A DNA stretch of 21,464 bases from Streptosporangiaceae bacterium (GTDB lineage Bacteria > Actinomycetota > Actinomycetes > Streptosporangiales > Streptosporangiaceae), in NCBI GenBank assembly GCA_030041195.1, contig JASHOI010000777.1:1-21464 (forward strand), read 5' to 3'. Position 1 is the first letter of the stretch, and each line of letters starts with the position of its first letter. The notes under the pieces were generated by a model, which did no database searches, was not told the DNA's origin, and saw nothing but the letters and a program-made list of their open reading frames with translations. The position numbers were made by a program, and so were the translations under genes. Positions 1-6,853 of this stretch are shown here, piece by piece.

Positions 1-2
1 CC

Positions 3-1082
3 GCGCCCTCGCCGACGGCCGGCCCGTCGCCGGGCGCCAGCGCGCCGGCCACGTCGGCGGCACCGCAGCTGCACGTGTCAGGGAATGAGCTGGTTGATGC
101 CGGCGGAGCGCGGGTGGTGCTGCACGGGGTGGACCGCTCGGGCACCGAATACGAGTGCGTGCAGGGCAACGGGATCTTCGACGGGCCGAGCGACCAGGCC
201 TCGATCACCGCGATGAAGAGCTGGGGCGTGAACGCGGTCCGGGTGCCGCTGAACGAGGCCTGCTGGAACGGCGAGTCGTACGTGAACCCGGCCTTCGCCG
301 GCGCGAACTACAAGACCGCGATCGAGGACTACGTGAACCTGCTCAACGCGAACGGCATGGTCGCGATCCTGGACCTGCACTGGAGCGACGGGCTGTACAC
401 CGGCAACTCGTCGGCCTGCTCCTCGGCCGAGGCCGTGTGCCAGAAGCCGATGCCCGACGCGGCCGAGTCGGTGCCGTTCTGGACCTCGGTCGCCAGCGCG
501 TTCAAGGGCAACGACGCGGTCATTTTCGACCTGTTCAACGAGCCCTTTCCGGAGCGCGCCGACGGCGACAACGAGACCGAGGGCTGGCAGTGCTGGCGCA
601 GTGGCGGCAGCGACTGCGTGGGCATCTCCTACGACGTGGCCGGGATGCAGACCCTGGTCAACGCCGTCCGCTCCACCGGCGCCACTAACGTGATCATGCT
701 CGGCGGGCTGGAATACGCCAACGACCTGACCCAGTGGCTTGCCTACGAGCCCACCGACCCCGACCACAACCTGGTGGCGTCCTGGCATTCCTACAACTTC
801 AACGCCTGCGACACCGAATCCTGCTGGACCAGCCAGGTCGCACCGGTCGTCGCCAAGGTCCCGGTCATCGCCGGAGAGATCGGCGAGAACGACTGCGCCG
901 ACGACTACATCGACCCCCTGATGACGTGGCTGGACTCGGAGGACACCAGCTACCTGGCGTGGGCCTGGGACGCCGACTTCAACTGCGCCACCGGCCCCGG
1001 CCTGATCACCAACTACAACGGCGATCCCACCGCGTTCGGCGCCGGGTACGAATCGCACCTGCAGACCCTCGCCGGAGGCTGA
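3..1082 (+). CDS. Secreted endo-beta-1,4-glucanase (cellulase), GH5 family, 5'-partial
   Basis: This is the 3' part of a glycoside hydrolase family 5 enzyme, which cleaves beta-1,4-glucan outside the cell. A GTG at 75 could start a 335-aa ORF, but the same frame is open to the window edge. It reads there as an Ala/Pro/Ser/Thr-rich stretch, typical of the linker between a signal peptide or binding module and the catalytic domain, so I treat the 5' end as missing. Counting from the GTG, the catalytic domain begins within the first 20 residues (LHGVDRSGTEYEC). It has the acid/base Glu156 in FNEPFPE, a conserved His-Tyr at WHSY (238-240), and the nucleophile Glu268 in AGEIGE. Several Cys residues suggest disulfides and export. 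The TGA at 1080-1082 overlaps the likely -35 of the next gene. Family call confident; polysaccharide specificity inferred. Confidence 0.9.
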   Translation, partial: APSPTAGPSPGASAPATSAAPQLHVSGNELVDAGGARVVLHGVDRSGTEYECVQGNGIFDGPSDQASITAMKSWGVNAVRVPLNEACWNGESYVNPAFAGANYKTAIEDYVNLLNANGMVAILDLHWSDGLYTGNSSACSSAEAVCQKPMPDAAESVPFWTSVASAFKGNDAVIFDLFNEPFPERADGDNETEGWQCWRSGGSDCVGISYDVAGMQTLVNAVRSTGATNVIMLGGLEYANDLTQWLAYEPTDPDHNLVASWHSYNFNACDTESCWTSQVAPVVAKVPVIAGEIGENDCADDYIDPLMTWLDSEDTSYLAWAWDADFNCATGPGLITNYNGDPTAFGAGYESHLQTLAGG

Positions 1083-1106
1083 CCGCCGGCCGCGGCCTGC
1101 AAGACT
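1079..1106 (+). promoter_or_regulatory. Putative leaderless promoter of the first MFS gene
   Basis: CTGACC (1079-1084) and AAGACT (1101-1106) are separated by 16 nt. The -10-like hexamer is followed after exactly 6 nt by the ATG at 1113, and no Shine-Dalgarno is visible. This fits a leaderless transcript. The hexamers are weak taken alone. Confidence 0.4.
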
Positions 1107-1112
1107 AGGCCC

Positions 1113-2831
1113 ATGGCGGCTGGGGCGGAAACGGCACGTACGGATCGTTACAAGTGGATTGTCCTGTCGAACACCACGCTCGGCGTGCTGATGGCGACGA
1201 TCGACATCTCGATCATTCTGATCGCCCTGCCGGATATCTTTCGCGGGATCCACATTGACCCGCTGGCCCCCGGCAACAGCTTCTACCTGCTGTGGATGAT
1301 CTTGAGCTTCATGGTGGTCACCAGCGTGCTCGTGGTGAGCCTGGGCCGGCTGGGCGACATGTACGGCCGGGTGCGGATGTACAACCTCGGCTTCGTCGTC
1401 TACACGTTCTTCTCGCTGCTGCTCACGGTCACGTGGCTGACCGGCACGGCCGCGGCCCTGTACCTGGTGATCATGCGGGTGTTCCAGGGCGTGGGCGCGG
1501 CGCTGCTGCTGGCCAACTCCACGGCGATCCTGACCGACGCCTTCCCCGAGGACCAGCGGGGCATGGCGATCGGGATCAACCAGGTGGCCGGCATCAGCGG
1601 CTCGTTCATCGGGCTCGTGCTCGGCGGCGTGCTCGCCCCGATCCAGTGGCGGCTGATCTTCCTGGTCTCGGTGCCGTTCGGGCTGTTCGGCACCGTGTGG
1701 GCGTACCGCAAGCTCCGCGAGGTGCCACGGCGCGGCACCGCGCGGGTGGACTGGCCGGGGAACATCACGTTCGCGCTGGGCCTGATCGGGATCATGGTCG
1801 GCATCACGTACGGCATCCAGCCGTACGGTCACTCGACCATGGGCTGGACCAGCCCGTTCGTGCTCGGCTGCATCGGCGGCGGCGTGGCGCTGCTGGCCGC
1901 GTTCGCCGTGATCGAGACCCGGGTCGCGGACCCGATGTTCCGGCTGCAGCTGTTCAGGATCCGTGCCTTCACCGCGGGCAGCCTGTCGTCGCTGCTCGCC
2001 TCCGTCGGCCGCGGCGGGCTGATGTTCATGCTGATCATCTGGCTGCAGGGGATCTGGCTGCCGACCCACGGGTACAGCTTCAGCCAGACTCCGCTCTGGG
2101 CCGGGATCTACATGCTGCCGCTGACCGCCGGGTTCCTGCTGGCCGGGCCGGTCTCCGGGTACCTGTCGGACCGGTTCGGGTCCAGGCCGTTCGCCTCCGG
2201 CGGGATGGTCGTCGCGGCAGGCTCGTTCCTGCTCCTGGAGATGCTGCCGGTCGACTTCTCCTACCTGACCTTCGGCCCGATCCTGCTGCTGAACGGGCTG
2301 GCCATGGGCGCGTTCGCCGCCCCGAACCGGGCAGGCGTGATGAACAGCCTGCCGCCGCAGCACCGCGGGGTCGGCTCGGGCATGAACTCGACGTTCCAGA
2401 ACAGCGCGCAGGTGCTGTCGATCGGGATCTTCTTCACGCTCATGATCGTGGGCCTGTCCGGCTCGCTCACCGGCACGCTGTACCACGGGCTGGTGGCGCA
2501 CGGGGTCCCGGCGCCGGTCGCGGCCAAGGCCGCGCACCTGCCCCCGGTCGTGACGCTGTTCTCCGCGTTCCTCGGCTACAGCCCGGTTCAGCACCTGGTG
2601 GGAGCCTCGGTGCTGGCCCGGCTGCCCGCCCACCAGGCCGCGGTGCTGACCGGCCGGAGATTCTTCCCCGCGCTGATCGCTGGCCCGTTCGCCAGCGGGC
2701 TGCACGCCGCGCTCGACTTCGCGATCGGCGCCTGCCTCGCCGCGGCCGGCATGTCCTGGCTGCGCGGCGGCAAGTACCACTACCGCGAGGAGCCCGAGCC
2801 CGCGGCCGCGGCCGCACCGGCCGCCCGGTAG
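1113..2831 (+). CDS. MFS transporter, DHA2 (EmrB/QacA-like) drug:H+ antiporter family
   Basis: This 572-aa polytopic membrane protein is probably a proton-driven exporter of drugs or other small molecules. TM1 holds Asp31 in ATIDISI, the equivalent of the LDxTIVNVALP signature of DHA2 pumps. Motif A is GRLGDMYGRVR (about residues 78-88). An antiporter-like motif C region follows (GINQVAGISGSFIG... with LGGVL). The many hydrophobic segments fit about 14 TM helices. The tail is Glu/Pro/Ala-rich and probably cytoplasmic. The family's usual length is 480-550 aa; the extra length comes mainly from a loop near residues 455-530. The start is chosen because ATG 1113 lies 6 nt after a -10-like hexamer. 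The substrate cannot be told from sequence. No regulator gene is adjacent. Confidence 0.88.
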   Translation: MAAGAETARTDRYKWIVLSNTTLGVLMATIDISIILIALPDIFRGIHIDPLAPGNSFYLLWMILSFMVVTSVLVVSLGRLGDMYGRVRMYNLGFVVYTFFSLLLTVTWLTGTAAALYLVIMRVFQGVGAALLLANSTAILTDAFPEDQRGMAIGINQVAGISGSFIGLVLGGVLAPIQWRLIFLVSVPFGLFGTVWAYRKLREVPRRGTARVDWPGNITFALGLIGIMVGITYGIQPYGHSTMGWTSPFVLGCIGGGVALLAAFAVIETRVADPMFRLQLFRIRAFTAGSLSSLLASVGRGGLMFMLIIWLQGIWLPTHGYSFSQTPLWAGIYMLPLTAGFLLAGPVSGYLSDRFGSRPFASGGMVVAAGSFLLLEMLPVDFSYLTFGPILLLNGLAMGAFAAPNRAGVMNSLPPQHRGVGSGMNSTFQNSAQVLSIGIFFTLMIVGLSGSLTGTLYHGLVAHGVPAPVAAKAAHLPPVVTLFSAFLGYSPVQHLVGASVLARLPAHQAAVLTGRRFFPALIAGPFASGLHAALDFAIGACLAAAGMSWLRGGKYHYREEPEPAAAAAPAAR

Positions 2832-2834
2832 GGT
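2829..2834 (+). promoter_or_regulatory. Putative -10 (TAGGGT) overlapping the upstream stop codon
   Basis: TAGGGT begins with the TAG stop codon of the MFS gene and ends 8 nt before the ATG at 2843. There is no Shine-Dalgarno. It fits the TANNNT leaderless pattern seen elsewhere in this window. Confidence 0.4.
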
Positions 2835-2842
2835 CATCGGCC

Positions 2843-3730
2843 ATGCACGGCGAGCAGCCCGGCGCCGGCCACGCCGAGCAGGGCGAGGCCGTGCTCGCTC
2901 AGGCGCTGGCCGGGTACCAGACCGCGCTCGGCTCGCGCCTGATCGCCGGTTACGCGCTGGGCAGCCTGGCGCACGGGGGCTTCAGCCCGCTGGTCAGCGA
3001 CGTCGACCTCGGGCTGGTCCTCGACGACCCGTTCCGGGTGAAAGACCGTTTCACGATCCGCAGCGTGGCCAGCGCGGTGCGGGCCGGCGGATCACCGCTG
3101 CACCAGCGGCTTTCGGTGTTCTGGGGGACGCCGTCAACCCTGCAGGGCCGGGTGCGCGGCGGGCGGTTCCCGCCGCTGGACCGGCTCGACCTGCTCGAAT
3201 ACGGCCGGCTGCTGGCCGGGACCGACGCCCGTGACCGCGTGGCCCGCCCCGGGCGGGCCGAGTTGCTGGTGGCGGGCGCGCAGTTCGCGCTCGGCACGCT
3301 CGGCGGGGATCCGGACCTGGCCGCGCGGGCCAAGGGCCTGGTCATGCGCGACCGGCGGAGCGACGACCCGGTGCGGGAGGTCCGCACCCCGGCGCTGCTG
3401 GCCTCGCGCGGGACCCGGCGGGTGACCAAGGTCGTGCTGTTCCCGGTCCGGTTCCTGTTCACCGCGGCCACCGGCCGGGTGGGCACCAACACCCTCGCCG
3501 CCGAGCACTACCTGGCCAGCCCGGACGCCCCGGCCGCGGGCCTGGTCGCCGCCGCGGTCGGCTGGCGGTCCGCGCCGCCGGCCGAGGATGAGGCGGCCGC
3601 GCTGCTTGGCCGCGAGCTCATCCCGCTCTACCTGCACTACATCGACGACCACGTCGCCCGCCTCGACGACGCAGGCCGCCCGCGGCTCGCGACACGGTTC
3701 CGCAGGTGGCGGGCGCGGCTGCTGGCCTGA
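2843..3730 (+). CDS. Nucleotidyltransferase-domain protein (Pol-beta superfamily)
   Basis: This 295-aa protein has an N-terminal minimal nucleotidyltransferase fold. Gly40-Ser41 lies in YALGSLAHGGF, followed by the metal-binding acidic pair in SDVDLGLVLDD (Asp53, Asp55). This is the pattern of aminoglycoside-adenylyltransferase-like and other Pol-beta enzymes. The C-terminal part is largely helical, with a conserved-looking patch (FPVRFLFTAATGRVG, then EHYL). Such proteins transfer NMP to a small molecule or protein; the substrate is unknown here, and antibiotic modification is only one possibility. The frame is open far upstream inside the MFS gene, but that part is a shadow. ATG 2843 is preferred because of the -10-like TAGGGT and because the conserved domain begins about 30 residues in. 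Confidence 0.75.
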   Translation: MHGEQPGAGHAEQGEAVLAQALAGYQTALGSRLIAGYALGSLAHGGFSPLVSDVDLGLVLDDPFRVKDRFTIRSVASAVRAGGSPLHQRLSVFWGTPSTLQGRVRGGRFPPLDRLDLLEYGRLLAGTDARDRVARPGRAELLVAGAQFALGTLGGDPDLAARAKGLVMRDRRSDDPVREVRTPALLASRGTRRVTKVVLFPVRFLFTAATGRVGTNTLAAEHYLASPDAPAAGLVAAAVGWRSAPPAEDEAAALLGRELIPLYLHYIDDHVARLDDAGRPRLATRFRRWRARLLA

Positions 3731-3739
3731 CCGCACCTC

Positions 3740-3745
3740 TAGCCT
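3740..3745 (+). promoter_or_regulatory. Putative -10 (TAGCCT) for the diacylglycerol-kinase-like gene
   Basis: The hexamer TAGCCT lies 37 nt before the ATG at 3783. This would give a leader of about 30 nt that carries a Shine-Dalgarno sequence. No clear -35 is visible. Confidence 0.3.
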
Positions 3746-3782
3746 GGTGCCTGCCGGTACCCACGGGCGAAAGGTGATCTGG

Positions 3783-4163
3783 ATGGCTCGGTCAGCGACT
3801 CCGCAGTCTGGCTTCTTCCGGAGCTTCTCGTTCGCCGGGCAGGGGGTGTGGCACGTCGTCCGCACCCAGCGCAACATGCGGGTCCACCTGCTGGCCGGGC
3901 TGGCCGCGGTCGTGGCCGGGCTGATCCTGCACATCGGCGCGGCCGACTGGGCCTGCGTGCTCACGGTCATCGGGCTCGTGCTCACCGCCGAGACGCTGAA
4001 CACGGTCGTCGAGGCGCTCGTCGACCTGTGCACCGACGAGTTCCATCCGCTGGCCAAGGCCGCCAAGGACATGGCGGCCGGCGCGGTGCTGCTCTCGTCG
4101 GCTGCCGCGGTCGGCGTCGCGATCGCGGTGTTCCTGCCCAGGCTGCTCCGGGGGTCCGGGTGA
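3783..4163 (+). CDS. Diacylglycerol kinase / undecaprenol kinase (DgkA family), integral membrane
   Basis: This 126-aa small membrane kinase has the DgkA signature ETLNTVVEALVD (Glu70, Asn73, Glu77) followed by KAAKDMAAGAVLL (Asp96). The catalytic Glu and Asn residues of the family are present, and three hydrophobic segments fall at about residues 36-54, 57-72 and 98-118. Length matches the family (about 120-130 aa). In Gram-positive bacteria the usual substrate is undecaprenol, recycling the lipid carrier of the cell wall; that substrate assignment is inferred from the phylum. The start is supported by GAAAGGTGA (3769-3777), 5 nt before ATG. The next gene, in the same direction after 71 nt, has its own likely -10 and SD. 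Confidence 0.85.
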   Translation: MARSATPQSGFFRSFSFAGQGVWHVVRTQRNMRVHLLAGLAAVVAGLILHIGAADWACVLTVIGLVLTAETLNTVVEALVDLCTDEFHPLAKAAKDMAAGAVLLSSAAAVGVAIAVFLPRLLRGSG

Positions 4164-4191
4164 CCTGGCCAACGCAGACCGGGCGACCCCG

Positions 4192-4197
4192 TAGGGT
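4192..4197 (+). promoter_or_regulatory. Putative -10 (TAGGGT) for the EEP-fold gene
   Basis: TAGGGT at 4192-4197 would give a TSS near 4204 and a leader of about 30 nt ending in GGGGAGGA (4226-4233), just before the ATG at 4235. No convincing -35 is visible. Confidence 0.35.
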
Positions 4198-4234
4198 CTA
4201 GACGGACGGGGACGCGAAGCGGATCGGGGAGGAC

Positions 4235-5194
4235 ATGAAGCGGATCTCATGGCTCGCTGCTGCCTGCGTGACGAGCTGGGCTGTGGCGCGGCTGGCCGCC
4301 GCCGACCGCCGCCGCAGCATCGAGGCTCCCGCGGCGCCGCTGCTGTCGTTTACCCCGCACGTGACCGCCGCCGCCCTGCTCAGCCCGCTGGTGCTGCGCC
4401 GCAAGGGCCCGGCGGCCACCGCCGTGCTCGCCGGGACAGCGCTGGCCGGTGTGGTGCTGCCGCGCGCGTTCTGGCGGCCGCAGCCGATGACCCGCGGCCC
4501 GGTGCTGCGCGTGGTCACGGCCAACCTGATGCACGGCCGGGCCGACGAGGACGCGGTCGTCGGCCTGGTCCGGCGCACCGGCGCCGACGTGCTGTTCCTG
4601 CAGGAGCTCAACGAGACGGCGATGATCTCGCTGAAGCAGGCCGGGCTCACCGACCTGCTCCCGCACGAGATCGTCGACGTCAGGGGCGCCAGCGCGCGTG
4701 GATCCGGGATCTACGCCAGGTACCCGCTTGGCAACGGGCTGAGCATCACGCCGATCTCCATCGCCCAGCCGACGGCGCGGCTGCAGCTTCCCGGTGGCCG
4801 GCGCGCCGACCTGATCTGCGTGCACCCGCACCCGCCGAAGCCGCCGTGGTCGCGGCGGAACGCGGCCCGGTGGCGGGAGGAGCTGACGGTGCTGCCACCG
4901 CCCGCCGACCCGGCCGCCGGTCCCCCGCTGGTGCTGGCCGGGGACTTCAACGCCACCGCGGATCACGCGCACTTCCGCGACCTGCTGCGGCTGGGGCACG
5001 TCGACGCCGCCAGCCAGGTGGGCAAGGGGCTGGTCCCCACCTGGGCGCCGTGGGGAGCCTGGGGCGGCCCGGGGCTGCTGACGATCGACCATGTCCTGGT
5101 CGATCCCCGCTGCACGGTGCTGGCGGCCTCGGTGCACCGGCTGCCGGGCAGCGACCACCAGGCGGTGTACGCGGAGTTCCGGCTCCCCGGCTGA
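4235..5194 (+). CDS. Endonuclease/exonuclease/phosphatase (EEP) family protein, membrane-anchored
   Basis: This 319-aa protein begins with hydrophobic segments (about residues 4-22 and 60-78) and then a DNase I-like EEP domain. Motifs in order: VTANLMHG (Asn97), LFLQELNE (Glu124, metal-binding), VHPHPP, LAGDFNAT (catalytic Asp and Asn), IDHVLVD and GSDHQAV (final Asp-His). All catalytic positions of the fold are present. The enzyme is a Mg-dependent phosphodiesterase or phosphatase, probably with the domain outside the membrane. The substrate (lipid head group, nucleotide or nucleic acid) is not predictable from this sequence. The start is set by GGGGAGGA directly upstream. The gene converges on the minus-strand oxidoreductase with a 42-nt gap. 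Confidence 0.85.
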   Translation: MKRISWLAAACVTSWAVARLAAADRRRSIEAPAAPLLSFTPHVTAAALLSPLVLRRKGPAATAVLAGTALAGVVLPRAFWRPQPMTRGPVLRVVTANLMHGRADEDAVVGLVRRTGADVLFLQELNETAMISLKQAGLTDLLPHEIVDVRGASARGSGIYARYPLGNGLSITPISIAQPTARLQLPGGRRADLICVHPHPPKPPWSRRNAARWREELTVLPPPADPAAGPPLVLAGDFNATADHAHFRDLLRLGHVDAASQVGKGLVPTWAPWGAWGGPGLLTIDHVLVDPRCTVLAASVHRLPGSDHQAVYAEFRLPG

Positions 5195-5211
5195 TCCCGG
5201 CCGGCCCGCTG

Positions 5212-5227
5212 GCGGCGGTTCCGCCGC
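5212..5227. terminator. GC hairpin between convergent genes
   Basis: GCGGCGG (5212-5218) and CCGCCGC (5221-5227) are perfect inverted repeats separated by TT. In practice this folds as a 5-bp stem with a 6-nt loop. It lies between the convergent stops at 5194 and 5237. No T-run follows on either strand, so its use as a terminator is only plausible. Confidence 0.35.
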
Positions 5228-5236
5228 GCGCCGCGG

Positions 5237-6058
5237 TTACGACGGGCTAGCGGCGCTCAGGTTCTCCTCGGTGAGCTGTGCCAGCCAGTCGCGGCTCGCC
5301 ACCGCGATCCGGGCCGGTATCCCCAGCTCGCCGAGCAGGTCGGCGGCCGCGGCCATCTCGTCGGTGCGCCGGGCGGCGTGGGTGATGCTGCCCTGCTCGA
5401 GGCGGTTCAGCATGTCCATGCCGATGTCCTCGGCGATGTTCTCGCGCAGCCAGTCCTCGCAGCCGGCGGCGCGGCCGGCCCGCAGCGACTCGGTCACCGC
5501 CGCCGCCATCCCCTTGTAGAACACGCTGCGGCACAGCTTGCGGCTGGCCGCGGCGCCCGCTGGCCCGTCGATGGCCTCGGCGCGGCCACCGAGACTCGTC
5601 ACCGCCGCGGCGACCGGGGCCGCGGCCTCCCCGCTCACCAGCATCGGCGTCCGGATGCCGCGGCCGGGGACCGGGGCCATCATCGCCACGTCGGCGAACG
5701 CGATCCCGCGCTGCCGCGCCATCGCCGCCAGCCGCTGCTTGAGGCCGGCCGAGGAGGTGTTCAGGTCGGCGTAGAGAACGCCCGGCGACAGGCCGGGCTC
5801 GGCGGCGCTGAACGCCGCCGCGGCCTCGTGCGCCGTGGTCAGGCTCAGCACGAGATCGGCCCCGGCGCAGGCGTCGGCGTCGCTGCCGGTGGCCTCGACC
5901 CCCTGTGGCGCGGCGACCGCGGGGTCGTAGCCGCGCACGGTCACCCCGGCGGCGACCAGGTCGCGGCTGATCGCCGAGCCGGCCTCACCGAGCCCGAGCA
6001 CGGCGACGACCCTGATCTCGGCATGTTCCTCGGCCACGGTGTCTGCCCGGTCGCTCAC
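5237..6058 (-). CDS. NAD(P)-dependent oxidoreductase with DUF1932 C-terminal domain
   Basis: This 273-aa protein is related to 6-phosphogluconate / beta-hydroxyacid dehydrogenases. The N-terminal Rossmann fold has the dinucleotide motif GLGEAG (residues 22-27). A substrate-binding-type region follows (YADLNTSSAGLKQ, then DVAMMAPVPG). The all-helical C-terminal domain starts at ASRKLCRSVFYKGMAA and matches the DUF1932 pattern. The substrate is unknown. The frame extends to a GTG at 6085, but GTG 6058 is preferred because GAAGGGAG lies 4-5 nt upstream of it. It is not obviously co-transcribed with the tetR gene: a strong hairpin (6122-6149) separates the two. Confidence 0.82.
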   Translation of the reverse strand: MSDRADTVAEEHAEIRVVAVLGLGEAGSAISRDLVAAGVTVRGYDPAVAAPQGVEATGSDADACAGADLVLSLTTAHEAAAAFSAAEPGLSPGVLYADLNTSSAGLKQRLAAMARQRGIAFADVAMMAPVPGRGIRTPMLVSGEAAAPVAAAVTSLGGRAEAIDGPAGAAASRKLCRSVFYKGMAAAVTESLRAGRAAGCEDWLRENIAEDIGMDMLNRLEQGSITHAARRTDEMAAAADLLGELGIPARIAVASRDWLAQLTEENLSAASPS

Positions 6059-6121
6059 GGTGCTCCCTTCGTGTGTGCCCAACACCCGAAGACTGCCACC
6101 CGGTCGCGAGCCCGCGCGAAT

Positions 6122-6149
6122 CGGGGAGGGCCGGCGGGCCCGGTCCCCG
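6122..6149 (-). terminator. Long GC hairpin just after the tetR stop
   Basis: Outer arms CGGGGA (6122-6127) and TCCCCG (6144-6149) enclose inner arms GGGCC (6128-6132) and GGCCC (6137-6141) with a GGCG loop and a 2-nt bulge. It begins 2 nt beyond the tetR stop codon (6152-6154) on the minus strand. There is no T-run, as is common for high-GC actinobacterial terminators. Confidence 0.5.
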
Positions 6150-6151
6150 CT

Positions 6152-6778
6152 CTAGTCGGAGCGCACCGAGCGGGCCGCGGCCCGCAGCCAGCGCTGCAGC
6201 GCGGCCCCGGCCTTCGCCGGCGGAAGGCCGGCCACCATCGCGCGGACCTCGGGCGTGGTGAGGCTGCGCGGGATCGCGACCAGCTCGATCGCGTGCAGCC
6301 GCATCGCCGGGGTGGGCTCGGTGCCCGCCTCGGCCGCGAGGAACGCGGTGATCCGGTCCTCGTACTCGGCCCACAGCCGGAGCAGCCCGGACTGGATGGC
6401 CGGTGAGTCGCCGTAGCCGCGGTGGAAGCCCTCGAGCCCGGCGGCCGGGTCGTCCTGGGCGCGGACCTGCGCCGCTAGCTCGGCCGCGACGGCTTCGGCG
6501 TGGGTCATGCCGGGCGGGCGGGCCGAAAGCGCCGCGATGAGCTCCTCGATCAGCCGGTTGTCGGCGAACGCCAGGTCCTCCTTGGCCCGGAAGTACACGA
6601 ACAGCGTCTTGACCGAGACGTTCGCGGCGTCGGCGATCTCGGCCACGGTGACGTTGTCGAAGCCGCGCTCCTCGAACAGCCGCTGGGCGGTCGCCACGAT
6701 CGCCGCCCGGGTGAGGGCCTTCTTCCGCTCCCGCAGCGGCAGCACGGCGAGTTCCTCGGTGGTCACGCCTCCGACCAT
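6152..6778 (-). CDS. TetR/AcrR-family transcriptional regulator
   Basis: This 208-aa regulator has the classical TetR N-terminal DNA-binding domain. Helix 1 contains IVATAQRLFEERGFDNVTV, followed by the helix-turn-helix AEIADAANVSVKTLFVYF (about residues 46-63). The C-terminal ligand-binding domain is helical and divergent; its ligand is unknown. The gene is divergent from an MFS exporter across a 75-nt spacer that holds a perfect 21-bp palindrome. It is therefore very probably the repressor of that exporter and perhaps of itself. ATG 6778 was chosen because no better start precedes the domain. A GTG four codons later has a GGAGG too close to work well. No SD precedes the ATG, so the transcript may be leaderless. 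Confidence 0.9.
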   Translation of the reverse strand: MVGGVTTEELAVLPLRERKKALTRAAIVATAQRLFEERGFDNVTVAEIADAANVSVKTLFVYFRAKEDLAFADNRLIEELIAALSARPPGMTHAEAVAAELAAQVRAQDDPAAGLEGFHRGYGDSPAIQSGLLRLWAEYEDRITAFLAAEAGTEPTPAMRLHAIELVAIPRSLTTPEVRAMVAGLPPAKAGAALQRWLRAAARSVRSD

Positions 6779-6793
6779 AGCAGAAAAACGAGC

Positions 6794-6822
6794 TTGACAC
6801 GAAAAAGTAAGTGACTTACTTT
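6794..6822 (+). promoter_or_regulatory. Strong sigma70-type promoter of the second MFS gene
   Basis: A perfect TTGACA (6794-6799) and TACTTT (6817-6822) are separated by exactly 17 nt. This is the best consensus promoter in the window. The TSS should fall near 6829, giving a leader of about 25 nt with GGAGG (6843-6847) placed 6 nt before the ATG at 6854. Confidence 0.75.
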
Positions 6823-6823
6823 T
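6803..6823. promoter_or_regulatory. Perfect 21-bp palindromic operator, probable TetR binding site
   Basis: AAAAGTAAGT (6803-6812), a central G (6813) and ACTTACTTTT (6814-6823) form a flawless inverted repeat. It fills the spacer and covers the whole -10 element of the MFS promoter, so a bound dimer would block RNA polymerase. Its AT-richness stands out in this genome. Assignment to the adjacent TetR protein is inferred from position. Confidence 0.8.
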
Positions 6824-6853
6824 GCTAGAGGATTACCTCTCTGGAGGAACGCG

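Noticed and set aside
78..2837. A 919-aa minus-strand open frame across the cellulase and MFS genes
   Set aside because: It has Arg/Gly/His/Gln-rich, low-complexity composition and no motif. It is the antisense shadow of two clear plus-strand genes in high-GC DNA.
6827..6847. Competing hairpins AGAGG/CCTCT and CCTC/GAGG that could mask the MFS Shine-Dalgarno
   Set aside because: The predicted TSS (about 6829) removes most of the first stem, and 4-bp stems are too weak to claim regulation.
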